56,408 bases of DNA from Nitrospinaceae bacterium (lineage in GTDB: Bacteria; Nitrospinota_A; UBA7883; JAJDBK01). The position numbers and the translations under genes are program-made. The stretch spans positions 1-56,408 of the forward strand of contig JAJDBK010000010.1 of the NCBI GenBank assembly GCA_029261405.1. Direction: 5' to 3'. The notes beneath the pieces are model-generated. The model had not been told where the DNA came from, made no database searches, and saw only the letters and a list, made by a program, of their open reading frames with translations. Positions within the stretch are counted from its first letter, which is position 1. Each line of letters opens with the position of its first letter. Shown here piece by piece: positions 7,830 through 16,877 of the stretch.

Positions 7830-8936
7830 TCAGGCATTGCTATTTGTCAGGTTGTTTTTGGACCGGTCACGAAAGTCGCTCAAGTAATATTTCTGGTCTA
7901 TTGTGTAAAGAGTAATCGCCACTCCTTTTTTCCCCACCCGACCGGTTCTGCCGATTCTGTGAACATAGGTGGTCGGATCTTCCGGAAGCCTGTAGTTGAC
8001 CACCGTTGAGATATCATCCACGTGTATGCCTCTGGCGGCTACATCGGTGGCCACCAGAACGCTGATCTTGGCCTCCTTGAACTTTTTCATCACCCGGTCT
8101 CTTCTGGCCTGGGAGAAATCTCCATGAATTCCCTCCGCAGGGTAGCCATATTCGCTCAGTCTTCTGGTTACCATGTCTACCTCCCGTTTAGTGCGACAGA
8201 AGATCAGGGTCTGTCCGCTACTCTCTTTGTCGAGTACGTCCATTAGGACGGGAAGACGGTCAGCGGGGCGTACCAGGTGGAAGGATTCCTTGATGTTATC
8301 GAGCTTTTCCGGGTCCTCTTTGACCCGGAGAATTTTTGGATTCACCATATGGTTGAAGGCGATCGACATGACTTTGTCCGCCATGGTGGCCGAGAAGAGA
8401 AATGTGCGTCTATCTTCAGGAAGGTAACGCAGGATTTTTTCCACATCCTCCAGGAAGCCCATATTCAGCATTTCGTCCGCTTCGTCAAGAACGGCGGTAT
8501 CGACGAAATCGAGGTTAAGCAGACCGCGTGTGAGCAGGTCAAGAACTCTGCCCGGAGTACCCACTACTACATGGGTACCTTTCCGAAGGTCCCTTATCTG
8601 CCGGTCCATAGCCCGCCCGCCGACTACATCAACGATTCTTATCTTTTTATACTCGCCGATACGGCGCATCTCTTCTTTTATCTGTGTCGCCAGTTCTCTG
8701 GTCGGCGCCAGGATGAGAGCCCGCGGGTTTGTCGGGCGCCTGTTGGTTATGCCGGCGATGATCGGTATGGCGAAAGCGGCGGTTTTCCCGGTGCCTGTTC
8801 TCGCTTGCCCGATAACGTCTCGCCCGTCAAGGCCGAAAGGGATCGACATGGCCTGAATCGGGGTAGGAGTGATGTAGCCCATTTTTTCGAGAGCCTTCTC
8901 AAGCTCCCAACCGAGGTTAAAATCTGAAAAGTTCAT
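7830..8936 (-). CDS. DEAD-box ATP-dependent RNA helicase
   Basis: A 368-residue minimal helicase core. The Q motif PTPIQ is at 24-28, Walker A ARTGTGKT at 45-52, DEAD at 150-153, SAT at 181-183 and HRIGRTGR at 325-332. It lacks the long basic C-terminal extension of RhlE or the DeaD RNA-binding tail, so the precise subfamily (RhlE, RhlB or CshA type) cannot be fixed. Its likely role is ATP-driven unwinding of rRNA or mRNA structure, often in ribosome assembly, decay or cold adaptation. No clear Shine-Dalgarno sequence precedes the ATG at 8936. It is followed by the zinc-ribbon gene after 87 bases. Confidence 0.93.
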   Translation of the reverse strand: MNFSDFNLGWELEKALEKMGYITPTPIQAMSIPFGLDGRDVIGQARTGTGKTAAFAIPIIAGITNRRPTNPRALILAPTRELATQIKEEMRRIGEYKKIRIVDVVGGRAMDRQIRDLRKGTHVVVGTPGRVLDLLTRGLLNLDFVDTAVLDEADEMLNMGFLEDVEKILRYLPEDRRTFLFSATMADKVMSIAFNHMVNPKILRVKEDPEKLDNIKESFHLVRPADRLPVLMDVLDKESSGQTLIFCRTKREVDMVTRRLSEYGYPAEGIHGDFSQARRDRVMKKFKEAKISVLVATDVAARGIHVDDISTVVNYRLPEDPTTYVHRIGRTGRVGKKGVAITLYTIDQKYYLSDFRDRSKNNLTNSNA

Positions 8937-9063
8937 ATTACTGTATGGGGGAAGGGGATGTTGTATCTTTTGTATGCTAACCTCGGAACCGGTCTATCGA
9001 CAAGTTCCGCAGGCCGATCCGCATATTGCCCCCTAAACGACGATGAAGGAGGGTCAAGGCTTG

Positions 9064-9255
9064 TCAAGCGCTCATAAACCGCTGGTTCTTCTTTCTCTTC
9101 TTCTCCGCTTCTTTCAATTTTCTCTTACGTTTGGCTGACGGTTTTTCGTAAGCTCTTCTTTTCTTGAGTTCTTTCCAGAGCCCATCTTTTAGCAATTGTC
9201 GTTTCAACGCCTTTAAAGCGTGATCGACCTGTTGATTGACAACCTTTACCTGCAA
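9064..9255 (-). CDS. rpsU: 30S ribosomal protein bS21
   Basis: The 63-residue, very basic protein begins MQVKVVNQQVDHALKALKRQ and contains the RRAYEKPSAKRKRK block typical of S21. S21 sits near the 3' end of 16S rRNA and helps initiation by Shine-Dalgarno pairing. The gene stands alone between comEC and the helicase gene. A well-formed promoter (9326-9354) and a leader hairpin (9288-9302) precede it. The usual neighbours dnaG and rpoD are absent. Confidence 0.95.
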   Translation of the reverse strand: MQVKVVNQQVDHALKALKRQLLKDGLWKELKKRRAYEKPSAKRKRKLKEAEKKRKKNQRFMSA

Positions 9256-9287
9256 AGCGACCCTCCCGATTGAATACTGATCAGATG

Positions 9288-9308
9288 GCCGGAAACTCCG
9301 GCTTTTTT
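9288..9308 (+). terminator. Hairpin with T-tract in the rpsU-comEC gap
   Basis: GCCGGA and TCCGGC flank a three-base loop, and six Ts follow on the plus strand. In that orientation it would stop antisense transcription running toward comEC. On the minus strand it lies in the rpsU leader with an A-tract before it, so it is a structured leader element rather than a terminator there. Confidence 0.5.
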
Positions 9309-9325
9309 ATAAAAGTAAAACGGGC

Positions 9326-9354
9326 ATGATAGTGCATTAAAATATTCCGGTCAA
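9326..9354 (-). promoter_or_regulatory. Sigma-70 promoter of rpsU
   Basis: Reading the minus strand, TTGACC (9354-9349) and TATCAT (9331-9326) are separated by exactly 17 bases. The predicted start lies about 65 bases before the rpsU ATG and upstream of the leader hairpin. Both boxes match five of six consensus positions. Confidence 0.65.
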
Positions 9355-9365
9355 GGTTATTTGTG

Positions 9366-11825
9366 TTATTTTGTACAGGTTTCCCAACGGACTTCTCTCC
9401 CGTCAGAGCGCAGAACGACCTGTCCGTCAATATCGGTTCTGAAGACGTTCATTCCCGCCTTTTTGATATTGACCAACGCCTTTTTAGAGGGTTGGCGGAA
9501 CCGGTTTTTGTATCCAACGCTGATAACGGCGGTCCTGGCGCCGGTGGCTTTCAGAAAATCGACTTCGGAAGAGTGGGCGCTTCCATGATGGGCGATCTTC
9601 AGGACATCAGCCGTAAGGTCGAGTGACGATTCAAGTAGCCATTTTTCTGTTTCGCTTCCGATATCTCCGGTGAGAAGAATCTTTGTATTACCAAATACAA
9701 GTTTTAGCGTCAGGGAAAGGTTATTGTCGTTGAGAGTATACTCTTTAGATTCGTTCGGTCCTGGTGGGTTCAAGACCTCGACTCTCACACCTCCCGGAAA
9801 TTTTATGACATCCCCTCTTTTGAGAGGCTGGTAAATCCCTTCTGCGATCCCCTTTTTCCGGAGCCTTTTGATCCCTTTATCGTAGGTCTCATACCCGTTG
9901 TCGTATATCGCCTTCGTTGAAATGGTATTAAAAATACCCGGCAAACCCCCTGTATGGTCCAGATCACCATGGGTGGCGAAGATCGCCGATAGTGTTGAGT
10001 GGCCCGACCGGAATAACGCAGGCGCCACAACAGACCTGCCAACGTCGAATGTCTTGAATCGTGAGCCGCCGTCAATTATGAACGCGCCTTCTTTCCATGT
10101 GACAAGTGTGCTTTCACCCTGACCGACATCGAGAAATCTGACTGTAAGATCGTTATCGAACCCACTTTTTATCGGACCGGCCAAAACAGAGACTGTAAGA
10201 AACAGAAACGAGACCGCAACACAGACTCTTCTGTTTCTACCCGGTTTGAGAACCATATAGGGAAGAACCGTGGTGTAGAAGAAGAGAAGTGAAACTGGAC
10301 TGAATGCTGGTATGGTCATGAAGGCGTTCGGCATGGAAGACGCCTTATTGGCGACATAGCCTATGGTAAACATCGAAAATTGCGTCAAAAGCGAAGCTGT
10401 ATCAGAAAAACCGGTAGACCAGACAAGCCCCCACGGAATCGATAGCGCCACCAGGGGCGCTAACACGATATTTACAGGAACAGAATAGTTTGGAGCCATG
10501 TGGAAATGATAGGCCGCCACAGGGCCGGAACCGATGAAAGCGGCTATGGATACCCCTATGTAACCAGATATAACCGGGAATCTTTGGAACTGACGTCTAA
10601 GTGGCGAGATTTCCATCTTCTCAAGGTCGTTCTCTTCCCCAGCTTTTGCTTCACTGCTGTTGATAAACCTCTCCATGAAAAGAGCGATAAAAAATACAGC
10701 AATAAAAGAGAGCTGGAATCCGGTTTCAAAGATAGCCCACGGGGCTACAAGAAGAATCAAAGCCAGGGCGGTTGCGAAAGCTCCGAAAAAATCCCTGCCC
10801 CGTCCGAAGATCATCGCAAGGAGGTAGACCGACACCATTACCGTAGCGCGGAATGCGGGAAAACGGGGGCCGGTCAACAGTCCATAAGCGATCACCACTA
10901 TCAAAGCAAATATTGCCGCCAGAGTGAGGGGTAATCCGGCGGCGACCCATCGGTAACGAAACGGGTAGATTGTGGCGAAAAAAAGCGAGTACGCGATAAA
11001 CCATGCCGCTCCAGCTACGAATCCAACGTGCAACCCGGATACCGCCAGCAGGTGGGCCAGACCAGCTCTGGCGAAACTGTCCCGCTGTTCAAGGGAGATC
11101 ATTCCTGTATCCCCGATCAGTATGGCAAGCCCTATAGGGCCACCCGCGTGTTCGATATTTTTTCGCATCCGGTTCTTGATTTTTTCCAGCGGACGACGCA
11201 GGTTAAAATCGTACCCGTCTCTTTTTATTATGGATCGGCTTGTAGAAAACAGTAGCCCCTCCACGCTCCGGTCTTTGAGGTATTGTTCATAATCCCACCC
11301 GCCGATGTTTCTGTAACCTCTGGGCGCTTTCAGACGGGCGTCGGTAATGATGAGACGGTCGCCCGGCAGGTATCTCTCTGGAACGGTTTTTCGGTACGCA
11401 TTCCACCTTGCCAACCCGGTGGCGCTTTTATCGCCTATCGACGAAACCGATACAAGATAGCGGATCGAATCGGGTTTTACCGTCTCAGTGGCCTTCACGG
11501 TTATAGAAACGGTTGCGCTCCTCTCCGGGAGCAGGTTCGTAACGCTGTTTTCCGCAAGGCGTGGGTTGTCGTGAATAAAGATAAGGATAAAACCAGTTAT
11601 AAAAGCCACTGAATAGGCTGTTTTGCTTGTAAGGGATGAGTGAAAATAAACGAAACCGAGAGCCAAAACAAAAAAGAAAAAGAGAAGAAAGTCCACCGAT
11701 TGAATCCTGCCTGCCAGGATTCCGATGGCGATAAAAACTGGTATGAGAAGGGTGGGGCGCTCGCCCTTGGGTAAGGCGCTGAGCAGGCTTGTTTTTGGTC
11801 TTATTCGGTAATTATCGTCATTCAA
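9366..11825 (-). CDS. comEC: ComEC/Rec2-family DNA internalisation protein
   Basis: The 819-residue membrane protein is the channel for single-stranded DNA entry in natural transformation. It has an N-terminal membrane pair and a soluble DUF4131/OB-like part. The multi-spanning competence domain follows (about 240-530), then a metallo-beta-lactamase domain with LDVGQGES near 565, HGDLDH near 617 and HHGSAHSS near 745. All three regions of full-length ComEC are present, so the gene looks functional. The start at 11825 overlaps the accA stop by eight bases, so translation may be coupled. Other competence genes (comEA, pilins) are not in the window. Confidence 0.92.
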   Translation of the reverse strand: MNDDNYRIRPKTSLLSALPKGERPTLLIPVFIAIGILAGRIQSVDFLLFFFFVLALGFVYFHSSLTSKTAYSVAFITGFILIFIHDNPRLAENSVTNLLPERSATVSITVKATETVKPDSIRYLVSVSSIGDKSATGLARWNAYRKTVPERYLPGDRLIITDARLKAPRGYRNIGGWDYEQYLKDRSVEGLLFSTSRSIIKRDGYDFNLRRPLEKIKNRMRKNIEHAGGPIGLAILIGDTGMISLEQRDSFARAGLAHLLAVSGLHVGFVAGAAWFIAYSLFFATIYPFRYRWVAAGLPLTLAAIFALIVVIAYGLLTGPRFPAFRATVMVSVYLLAMIFGRGRDFFGAFATALALILLVAPWAIFETGFQLSFIAVFFIALFMERFINSSEAKAGEENDLEKMEISPLRRQFQRFPVISGYIGVSIAAFIGSGPVAAYHFHMAPNYSVPVNIVLAPLVALSIPWGLVWSTGFSDTASLLTQFSMFTIGYVANKASSMPNAFMTIPAFSPVSLLFFYTTVLPYMVLKPGRNRRVCVAVSFLFLTVSVLAGPIKSGFDNDLTVRFLDVGQGESTLVTWKEGAFIIDGGSRFKTFDVGRSVVAPALFRSGHSTLSAIFATHGDLDHTGGLPGIFNTISTKAIYDNGYETYDKGIKRLRKKGIAEGIYQPLKRGDVIKFPGGVRVEVLNPPGPNESKEYTLNDNNLSLTLKLVFGNTKILLTGDIGSETEKWLLESSLDLTADVLKIAHHGSAHSSEVDFLKATGARTAVISVGYKNRFRQPSKKALVNIKKAGMNVFRTDIDGQVVLRSDGREVRWETCTK

Positions 11826-12774
11826 TGAACGCGCCGATTTTGCGAAATTTCTCGCGTCTATGCGCTACAAGTTCTTCTCCCGTAAGTTTGCTTATCTCCG
11901 AGAGCTGACGCCGCAGAACCCTTCTGAGGATCGATATGGCGATTCTTGGGTGACGGTGGGCGCCTCCCGGCGGTTCTTTCACTATCTCGTCTATGACACC
12001 AAGTTTCATCAGATCCTGGGCGGAACACTGGAGAGCGTCGGCCGCTTCTTCGACTTTTTCGTTGTTTTTCCAGAGGATCGCGGCGCATCCTTCCGGGCTT
12101 ATGACCGAATAGACTGTATTTTCGAGCATCATTACTCTGTTGGCGATTCCGAGGGCCAAAGCGCCGCCAGAGCCTCCTTCCCCGATTATCACGCTTATGA
12201 TCGGTATTTTCAGCTGTGACATTTCGAGCAGGTTTCGAGCGATAGCCTCCGACTGTCCCCGCTCTTCGGCTCCGACTCCCGGATACGCTCCGGGTGTGTC
12301 GAGCAGGGTTATCACCGGAAGATTATATTTTTCAGCCAACTTCATCAGACGTAAAGCTTTGCGGTACCCTTCCGGGTTTGCCATTCCAAAATTTCTTCTT
12401 ATTTTTTCCTTGGTGTCGCGCCCTTTCTGGTTTCCCATAATCATGATTCTCTGGCCGTCAAGTTTAGCGAATCCGGTGACGATGGAAACGCCGTCCGCAA
12501 AAGTTCTGTCGCCGTGAAGTTCAACGAACCCGGTGGTCATCATGTTTATAAAATCGAGGGCGTATGGCCTGTCCGGATGGCGGGCGAGCCTTGTTCGTTG
12601 CCATCTGGTCAGTTTATCGAAGGTATCTTTTCTGAGGCGGTTTACCTTTTTGTGCAGTTTCCTTACTTCAGCGGAGACTTCCACCCCGGTTTTGCGCGAC
12701 TGCTCCTTAAGCCTGTCGATCTGCAATTCGAGTATGTTAATCGGCTCTTCAAAATCGAGATAATTTCTGGACAT
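11818..12774 (-). CDS. accA: Acetyl-CoA carboxylase carboxyltransferase subunit alpha
   Basis: The 318-residue protein transfers the carboxyl group from biotin to acetyl-CoA, together with AccD, in the first step of fatty acid synthesis. It starts with the helical N-terminal region YLDFEEPI and includes the family blocks HGDRTFADG (about 92-100), GRDTKEKI and GGSGGALALG. Length and sequence are typical. accD is not nearby, which is usual. The gene is divergent from dnaX and leads into comEC by overlap. A TATACT-like -10 box is visible upstream but I see no matching -35 box. Confidence 0.95.
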   Translation of the reverse strand: MSRNYLDFEEPINILELQIDRLKEQSRKTGVEVSAEVRKLHKKVNRLRKDTFDKLTRWQRTRLARHPDRPYALDFINMMTTGFVELHGDRTFADGVSIVTGFAKLDGQRIMIMGNQKGRDTKEKIRRNFGMANPEGYRKALRLMKLAEKYNLPVITLLDTPGAYPGVGAEERGQSEAIARNLLEMSQLKIPIISVIIGEGGSGGALALGIANRVMMLENTVYSVISPEGCAAILWKNNEKVEEAADALQCSAQDLMKLGVIDEIVKEPPGGAHRHPRIAISILRRVLRRQLSEISKLTGEELVAHRREKFRKIGAFIE

Positions 12775-12992
12775 CTATTAAAATACACCGCATGGGAGTG
12801 GTTATCGTTTTTGGAAGTATAACAAATGCTCTTCTTTTCTGTTACCGGATAATCTTTCAACCCGGATATTTCTTTGGTTTCGATAACCACATGATAATCA
12901 ACGCTTATGGTTCTGTTGCGAAATGAGATGATATCGTAGTACATTATTAGGATTCAACGAACCATCAGGTGGAGCGGGTCATACCGGAAAAA

Positions 12993-14663
12993 ATGAGTCA
13001 GTCAGCCTACGAAGTATCCGCGCTAAAATTCAGGCCGGGTACCTTTTCGCAGTTGGTGGGTCAGCCTCATATAGTGCGCACCCTGAGCAATGCGATCAAA
13101 GCCGGGCGGATAGCCCACTCCTATATTTTCTCCGGTACAAGGGGTGTGGGGAAGACCACCACAGCCCGAATTCTGGCAAAAGCTCTCAACTGCGCTGAAG
13201 GGCCAACGCCAGACCCGTGCATGAAATGCGATAATTGTATTGATATCACCCGGGGGGCGTCTCTGGACGTATTGGAGATAGATGGCGCTTCAAACACCGG
13301 TGTCGATAATATTCGGGAGTTAAGAGAGAACGTCAGATTTTCGCCAAGCTCCTCCCGGTACAAGATTTATATTATCGACGAAGTTCACCAGATCTCGAAA
13401 GCCGCTTTTAACGCCCTCCTCAAGACGCTCGAAGAACCGCCTCCCCATGTGGTTTTCATATTCGCCACGACCGAGCTTAACAAGGTTCCGGAGACGATAC
13501 TTTCACGTTGCCAGAGTTTTGAATACAGAACTATTTCTACCGTCGATATAGCTTGTCAGTTGAAGATGATGGCCGAGACGCTCGAAATAGAAACCACAGA
13601 GAGCGCCATTGGACTTTTAGCCAGAAGGGCCCGTGGCTCGATGCGGGACGCGCAGTCTCTCTTCGACCAGACCGCCGCTTTCGGTGGCGGAAAAGTGACC
13701 GCCGAGGATGTTAAACTGATCCTTGGCATGGTCGATAAGAGTCTGCTCTTTGAGATAATGGACGCGCTGGTTAAGATGGACGGTGTTTCGGTCCTGGAAG
13801 GGATCGAAAAGATGGTCTCTACAGGTGGAGACCCGGCCCTCTTTACCGAAGAGCTTTGTGAAACCGCAAGAAATATTGTCGCGGTAAAACTTCGACCCGA
13901 TAGTAATTCGGAGCTTGAGGTGGATGAACGGACCAAAATAGCCAAGTGGGCCGGGCAGTTGTCCGAAGAGGAGATACAACGTTTTTTCGATACTTTCATC
14001 GAGGTGGCCGAGCAGATGCGCCGGTCGCATCAACCCTCCATGAACCTTGAGATGGGCCTGTTGCGCCTTACCCAAAGAAGAGGTTTGGTGACAGTAGGGT
14101 CGCTTATCGACGAAGTGGCGAAGGCGACTACAATGATCGAAAAGGAATTTATACCTCCAGGGGAGTCCGCCCCACCACCATTGCTACAATCTGCGATACA
14201 GAAACAAGTTGAACCCGTTTCGCCCAGACCTACGCCCGAACCGGAGCCTGAAATTCCTTTTTCCATCGTTGAGGCGGAGACCAAAAACGCCCCGGCTGAT
14301 CTTGTCCGCAAGTTCAAAAGTGTAAAACCATCCTTGCAGGGTGTATTCGAAAACGCGACGATACATATCATCGAAGACGCTGTGGTGGTGACGGTTTCAA
14401 ACGAATACGAGTTATCTCGACTTACCGAGAAAGAGACAAACGTGGCGGTGGAAGAGATCGCCTGTCAGGCTTTTGGAAAGAAAACCCGTCTGGTGGTGAA
14501 ACTCGCCGGGGATCAAAAAAAAAAAGGTGACGACGCGGAGAGGCTAAAATCGGACGAGAAGGACTCGGCCATTTTAGGGCAGATGGCGGAAATGCCCATT
14601 GTGCAAGACGCTCTTGAGCTTTTCAACGGCGACATTGTTGAAGCTAAAGTGACGAAGAAATAG
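12993..14663 (+). CDS. dnaX: DNA polymerase III subunits gamma and tau
   Basis: The 556-residue clamp-loader ATPase couples the clamp loader to polymerase III. Walker A GTRGVGKTT lies near residues 48-56, the zinc module uses Cys67, Cys76, Cys79 and Cys82, and IIDEVHQ is the Walker B region. I chose the ATG at 12993 over a GTG at 12969 because GGA lies just upstream and MSQSAYEVSALKFRP matches the usual N-terminus. Near codon 509 a run of eleven As (14515-14525) occurs in frame. Slippage by one base would give an immediate TGA and a shorter gamma-like product. ybaB and recR follow, the classical order. Confidence 0.95.
   Translation: MSQSAYEVSALKFRPGTFSQLVGQPHIVRTLSNAIKAGRIAHSYIFSGTRGVGKTTTARILAKALNCAEGPTPDPCMKCDNCIDITRGASLDVLEIDGASNTGVDNIRELRENVRFSPSSSRYKIYIIDEVHQISKAAFNALLKTLEEPPPHVVFIFATTELNKVPETILSRCQSFEYRTISTVDIACQLKMMAETLEIETTESAIGLLARRARGSMRDAQSLFDQTAAFGGGKVTAEDVKLILGMVDKSLLFEIMDALVKMDGVSVLEGIEKMVSTGGDPALFTEELCETARNIVAVKLRPDSNSELEVDERTKIAKWAGQLSEEEIQRFFDTFIEVAEQMRRSHQPSMNLEMGLLRLTQRRGLVTVGSLIDEVAKATTMIEKEFIPPGESAPPPLLQSAIQKQVEPVSPRPTPEPEPEIPFSIVEAETKNAPADLVRKFKSVKPSLQGVFENATIHIIEDAVVVTVSNEYELSRLTEKETNVAVEEIACQAFGKKTRLVVKLAGDQKKKGDDAERLKSDEKDSAILGQMAEMPIVQDALELFNGDIVEAKVTKK
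14515..14525 (+). promoter_or_regulatory. Homopolymeric A11 slippage site in dnaX
   Basis: Eleven As read as CAA-AAA-AAA-AAA in the dnaX frame and are followed by GGTGAC. A -1 shift yields AGG TGA, an immediate stop. Thermus dnaX makes its short subunit by slippage on a similar A run. That it happens here is inference. The resulting protein would be only about 43 residues shorter than tau. Confidence 0.45.
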
Positions 14664-14702
14664 ACAGATATTTAACATTTCATATCTTTGGAGTAATCGG
14701 AT

Positions 14703-15023
14703 ATGTCTAAAGGTTTTGGGAACCTGATGCGTCAGGCCCAGCAGATGCAGAAGAAGATGGCGAAGATCCAGGAGGAACTGGATGGGATGAGCGTGGAGGG
14801 GGAGGCCGGACAAGGGAAGGTCAAGGCGGTCATGAACGGCGCCAGCGAACTTCAATCCGTATCGATCGACCCGGAGTTGATCGACAAGGATGACCCGGAA
14901 ACGATGCAGGATCTTCTGGTTCTGGCCGTCAACGACGCATTGGCTAAAGTGAAGAAGCTTAAGGATGAAGAGATGAACAAGGTTACAGGCGGCGTGAACC
15001 TCAACATGCCGGGCATGTTTTAG
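14703..15023 (+). CDS. ybaB: YbaB/EbfC family nucleoid-associated protein
   Basis: The 106-residue protein begins MSKGFGNLMRQAQQMQKKMA and continues with the family pattern of a long helix followed by a sheet, with VTGGVNLNMPGMF at the end. Family members form dimers that bind DNA and accompany RecR. The gene sits between dnaX and recR, 39 bases after dnaX and 18 before recR, so the three are co-transcribed. Its size is standard. Confidence 0.95.
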   Translation: MSKGFGNLMRQAQQMQKKMAKIQEELDGMSVEGEAGQGKVKAVMNGASELQSVSIDPELIDKDDPETMQDLLVLAVNDALAKVKKLKDEEMNKVTGGVNLNMPGMF

Positions 15024-15041
15024 GTCGAGCGCCACCACCTT

Positions 15042-15641
15042 ATGAAACATGGACCGGAGTCTTTATCCCGACTGGTTGACGAACTGATAAAATTGCCGGG
15101 CGTCGGGAGAAAGACGGCTGAACGGCTCGCTTTTTACGTTCTGAAATCCTCCCGGGAGCAAGTTGCCACTCTTGCCACGGCTCTGACTGAAGTAAAAGAG
15201 AAGGTCAAGCTCTGCTCGGAGTGTCATTCGATGACGGAGACCGATCCGTGCGCGATTTGTAGAGATCCTGGCCGGGACAAGAGCCTTATCTGCGTAGTGG
15301 AAGAGCCTCACGATGTCTACGCCATAGAGAGGATCAACGAATACAGGGGACGGTACCATGTTCTGATGGGTGTGCTTTCGCCGTTGGACGGGATCGGCCC
15401 TGACGAACTGACCATCGACGAACTTGTCAAGAGGGTCTCTGTCGGAGGAGTGGAGGAGGTTATCGTTGCGACCAACCCGAATGTCGAAGGTGAATCGACC
15501 GCCATGTACCTGTCGAAAACCCTCGGCGACACCGGAGTTACCGTAACCAGAATCGCCCGTGGCCTTCCCATGGGGGGTGATCTTGAGTACGCCGACGAGG
15601 TTACCTTGAGCAAGGCGTTAGGTGGGCGAATAAGGATGTAA
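15042..15641 (+). CDS. recR: Recombination protein RecR
   Basis: The 199-residue protein works with RecF and RecO to load RecA at gaps. It has the helix-hairpin-helix LPGVGRKTAERLAF (about 18-31), a zinc finger with Cys58, Cys61, Cys70 and Cys73, and a Toprim domain beginning near residue 81 (LICVVEEPHDVYAIE). The C-terminal Walker-like ARGLPMGGDLEYAD is also present. Length is normal. It ends the dnaX-ybaB-recR operon, and a 147-base gap separates it from the oxidoreductase genes. Confidence 0.96.
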   Translation: MKHGPESLSRLVDELIKLPGVGRKTAERLAFYVLKSSREQVATLATALTEVKEKVKLCSECHSMTETDPCAICRDPGRDKSLICVVEEPHDVYAIERINEYRGRYHVLMGVLSPLDGIGPDELTIDELVKRVSVGGVEEVIVATNPNVEGESTAMYLSKTLGDTGVTVTRIARGLPMGGDLEYADEVTLSKALGGRIRM

Positions 15642-15788
15642 ATGGAAGAAGTAGGTGATAAGCTCTTTCTATTTTGATAACATAATCGTTTCGTATGTAT
15701 TGAACAAAACCTGGTAGCGTGGCTGAATTGTCAATCCTGTTTTAGACACAGGCCGGGTATCTCGATTTGATATAAGGAGTCGCGTAAT

Positions 15789-16808
15789 ATGAGCAATCTT
15801 CCAGTTAACAACGACCTTGGGTTTTACGAAATCAGGATGGAGTCGGTTGGTGGATTCGGCGCAAATCTCGCCGGAAAGATCCTGGGTGAAGCCGGAATTC
15901 TGGGAATGGGTTTTAACGGATCCAATTTTTCGAGTTACGGTTCGGAAAAGAAGGGTAGTCCAGTAAAAGCCTTCGTCCGTTTCTGTGATCCTGATGTAGA
16001 GGTTCGGGTGAACTCACCTGTCATCGAGCCTCACATGCTGGTAATTTTCGTGGAATCGATGGTAGGCGCCCCCGGAATCCTGCAAGGGGTTAGCGAGGAC
16101 ACGACCGTCATCATCAATACCTCCCTCTCACCCGACGAAGCCCGCGATATGATGAAACTTCAGTGCGGAAGGCTCGTGACCATCGACGCCATGAAGATCG
16201 CCGTCGAGGAGAAGACCAGGGTCAACACAGCGCTACTTGGCGCAGTGGCCGCTACATCGGGATTTATCGATCCTGGATCGATAAAGGATTACATCAGGAA
16301 AAACCTGGGCAAGAAATACGCTTTTCTCATCGAGCCGAACCTGAAGACCTTCGACAGGGGTTTTAGCGAGTTTTCCGAGAAGAAGTTCGCCGACGACGGA
16401 AAGTACCCATCCCAGACCATTGAGCGGGGCGACCAGAAAACCGGATACCTGAACCAGGCGATGGGCGGGGTTATATCCGCTCCCGGCAACTCAATCAACA
16501 AAGACCTGACTGTTTCCCGTTCCGGCTGGGTTCCGGTACTGCTAAGAGAGAAATGCACACACTGCGGAGAGTGTGACATCACCTGCCCCGATTACTGTTT
16601 CATATGGGAAAAGGGGACAGACAAAAAAGGGAAAGAGGTACAACTTTTAGACAGAATCGTTTACCAGCATTGTAAAGGATGTCTCCGATGTGTGGAGATT
16701 TGCAAGTTTGACGCCCTGGTGGAGCGGGTCGAATATGAAACGGATCCTGAAATTATAAAGCTGGGATACTCAAGCGAGGTTCCAGAGGATAAAGCGGCGG
16801 CAAAATAA
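15789..16808 (+). CDS. 2-oxoacid:ferredoxin oxidoreductase, fused gamma and delta (ferredoxin) subunits
   Basis: The 339-residue protein has a gamma-subunit domain (about 1-190; VGGFGANLAGKILGEAG near the start) joined to a ferredoxin domain. The cluster ligands are Cys256, 259, 262 and 266, and Cys295, 298, 301 and 305, which make two [4Fe-4S] sites. It pairs with the next gene to form a complex that oxidises a 2-oxoacid such as pyruvate or 2-oxoglutarate to acyl-CoA and reduces ferredoxin, or runs in reverse for CO2 fixation. AAGGAGT precedes the ATG, as in the next gene. Substrate cannot be decided from sequence alone. Confidence 0.88.
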   Translation: MSNLPVNNDLGFYEIRMESVGGFGANLAGKILGEAGILGMGFNGSNFSSYGSEKKGSPVKAFVRFCDPDVEVRVNSPVIEPHMLVIFVESMVGAPGILQGVSEDTTVIINTSLSPDEARDMMKLQCGRLVTIDAMKIAVEEKTRVNTALLGAVAATSGFIDPGSIKDYIRKNLGKKYAFLIEPNLKTFDRGFSEFSEKKFADDGKYPSQTIERGDQKTGYLNQAMGGVISAPGNSINKDLTVSRSGWVPVLLREKCTHCGECDITCPDYCFIWEKGTDKKGKEVQLLDRIVYQHCKGCLRCVEICKFDALVERVEYETDPEIIKLGYSSEVPEDKAAAK

Positions 16809-16877
16809 TGTTGTACGCCATTGCCAGACAAAGCGCGGTCGATAGCGGCCTGCGGAATAATATAAGGAGTTTGATGG

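Noticed and set aside
10500-10934. Plus-strand frame of 144 codons inside comEC
   Set aside because: Antisense to the conserved competence domain; composition is charged in a way typical of antisense membrane segments.
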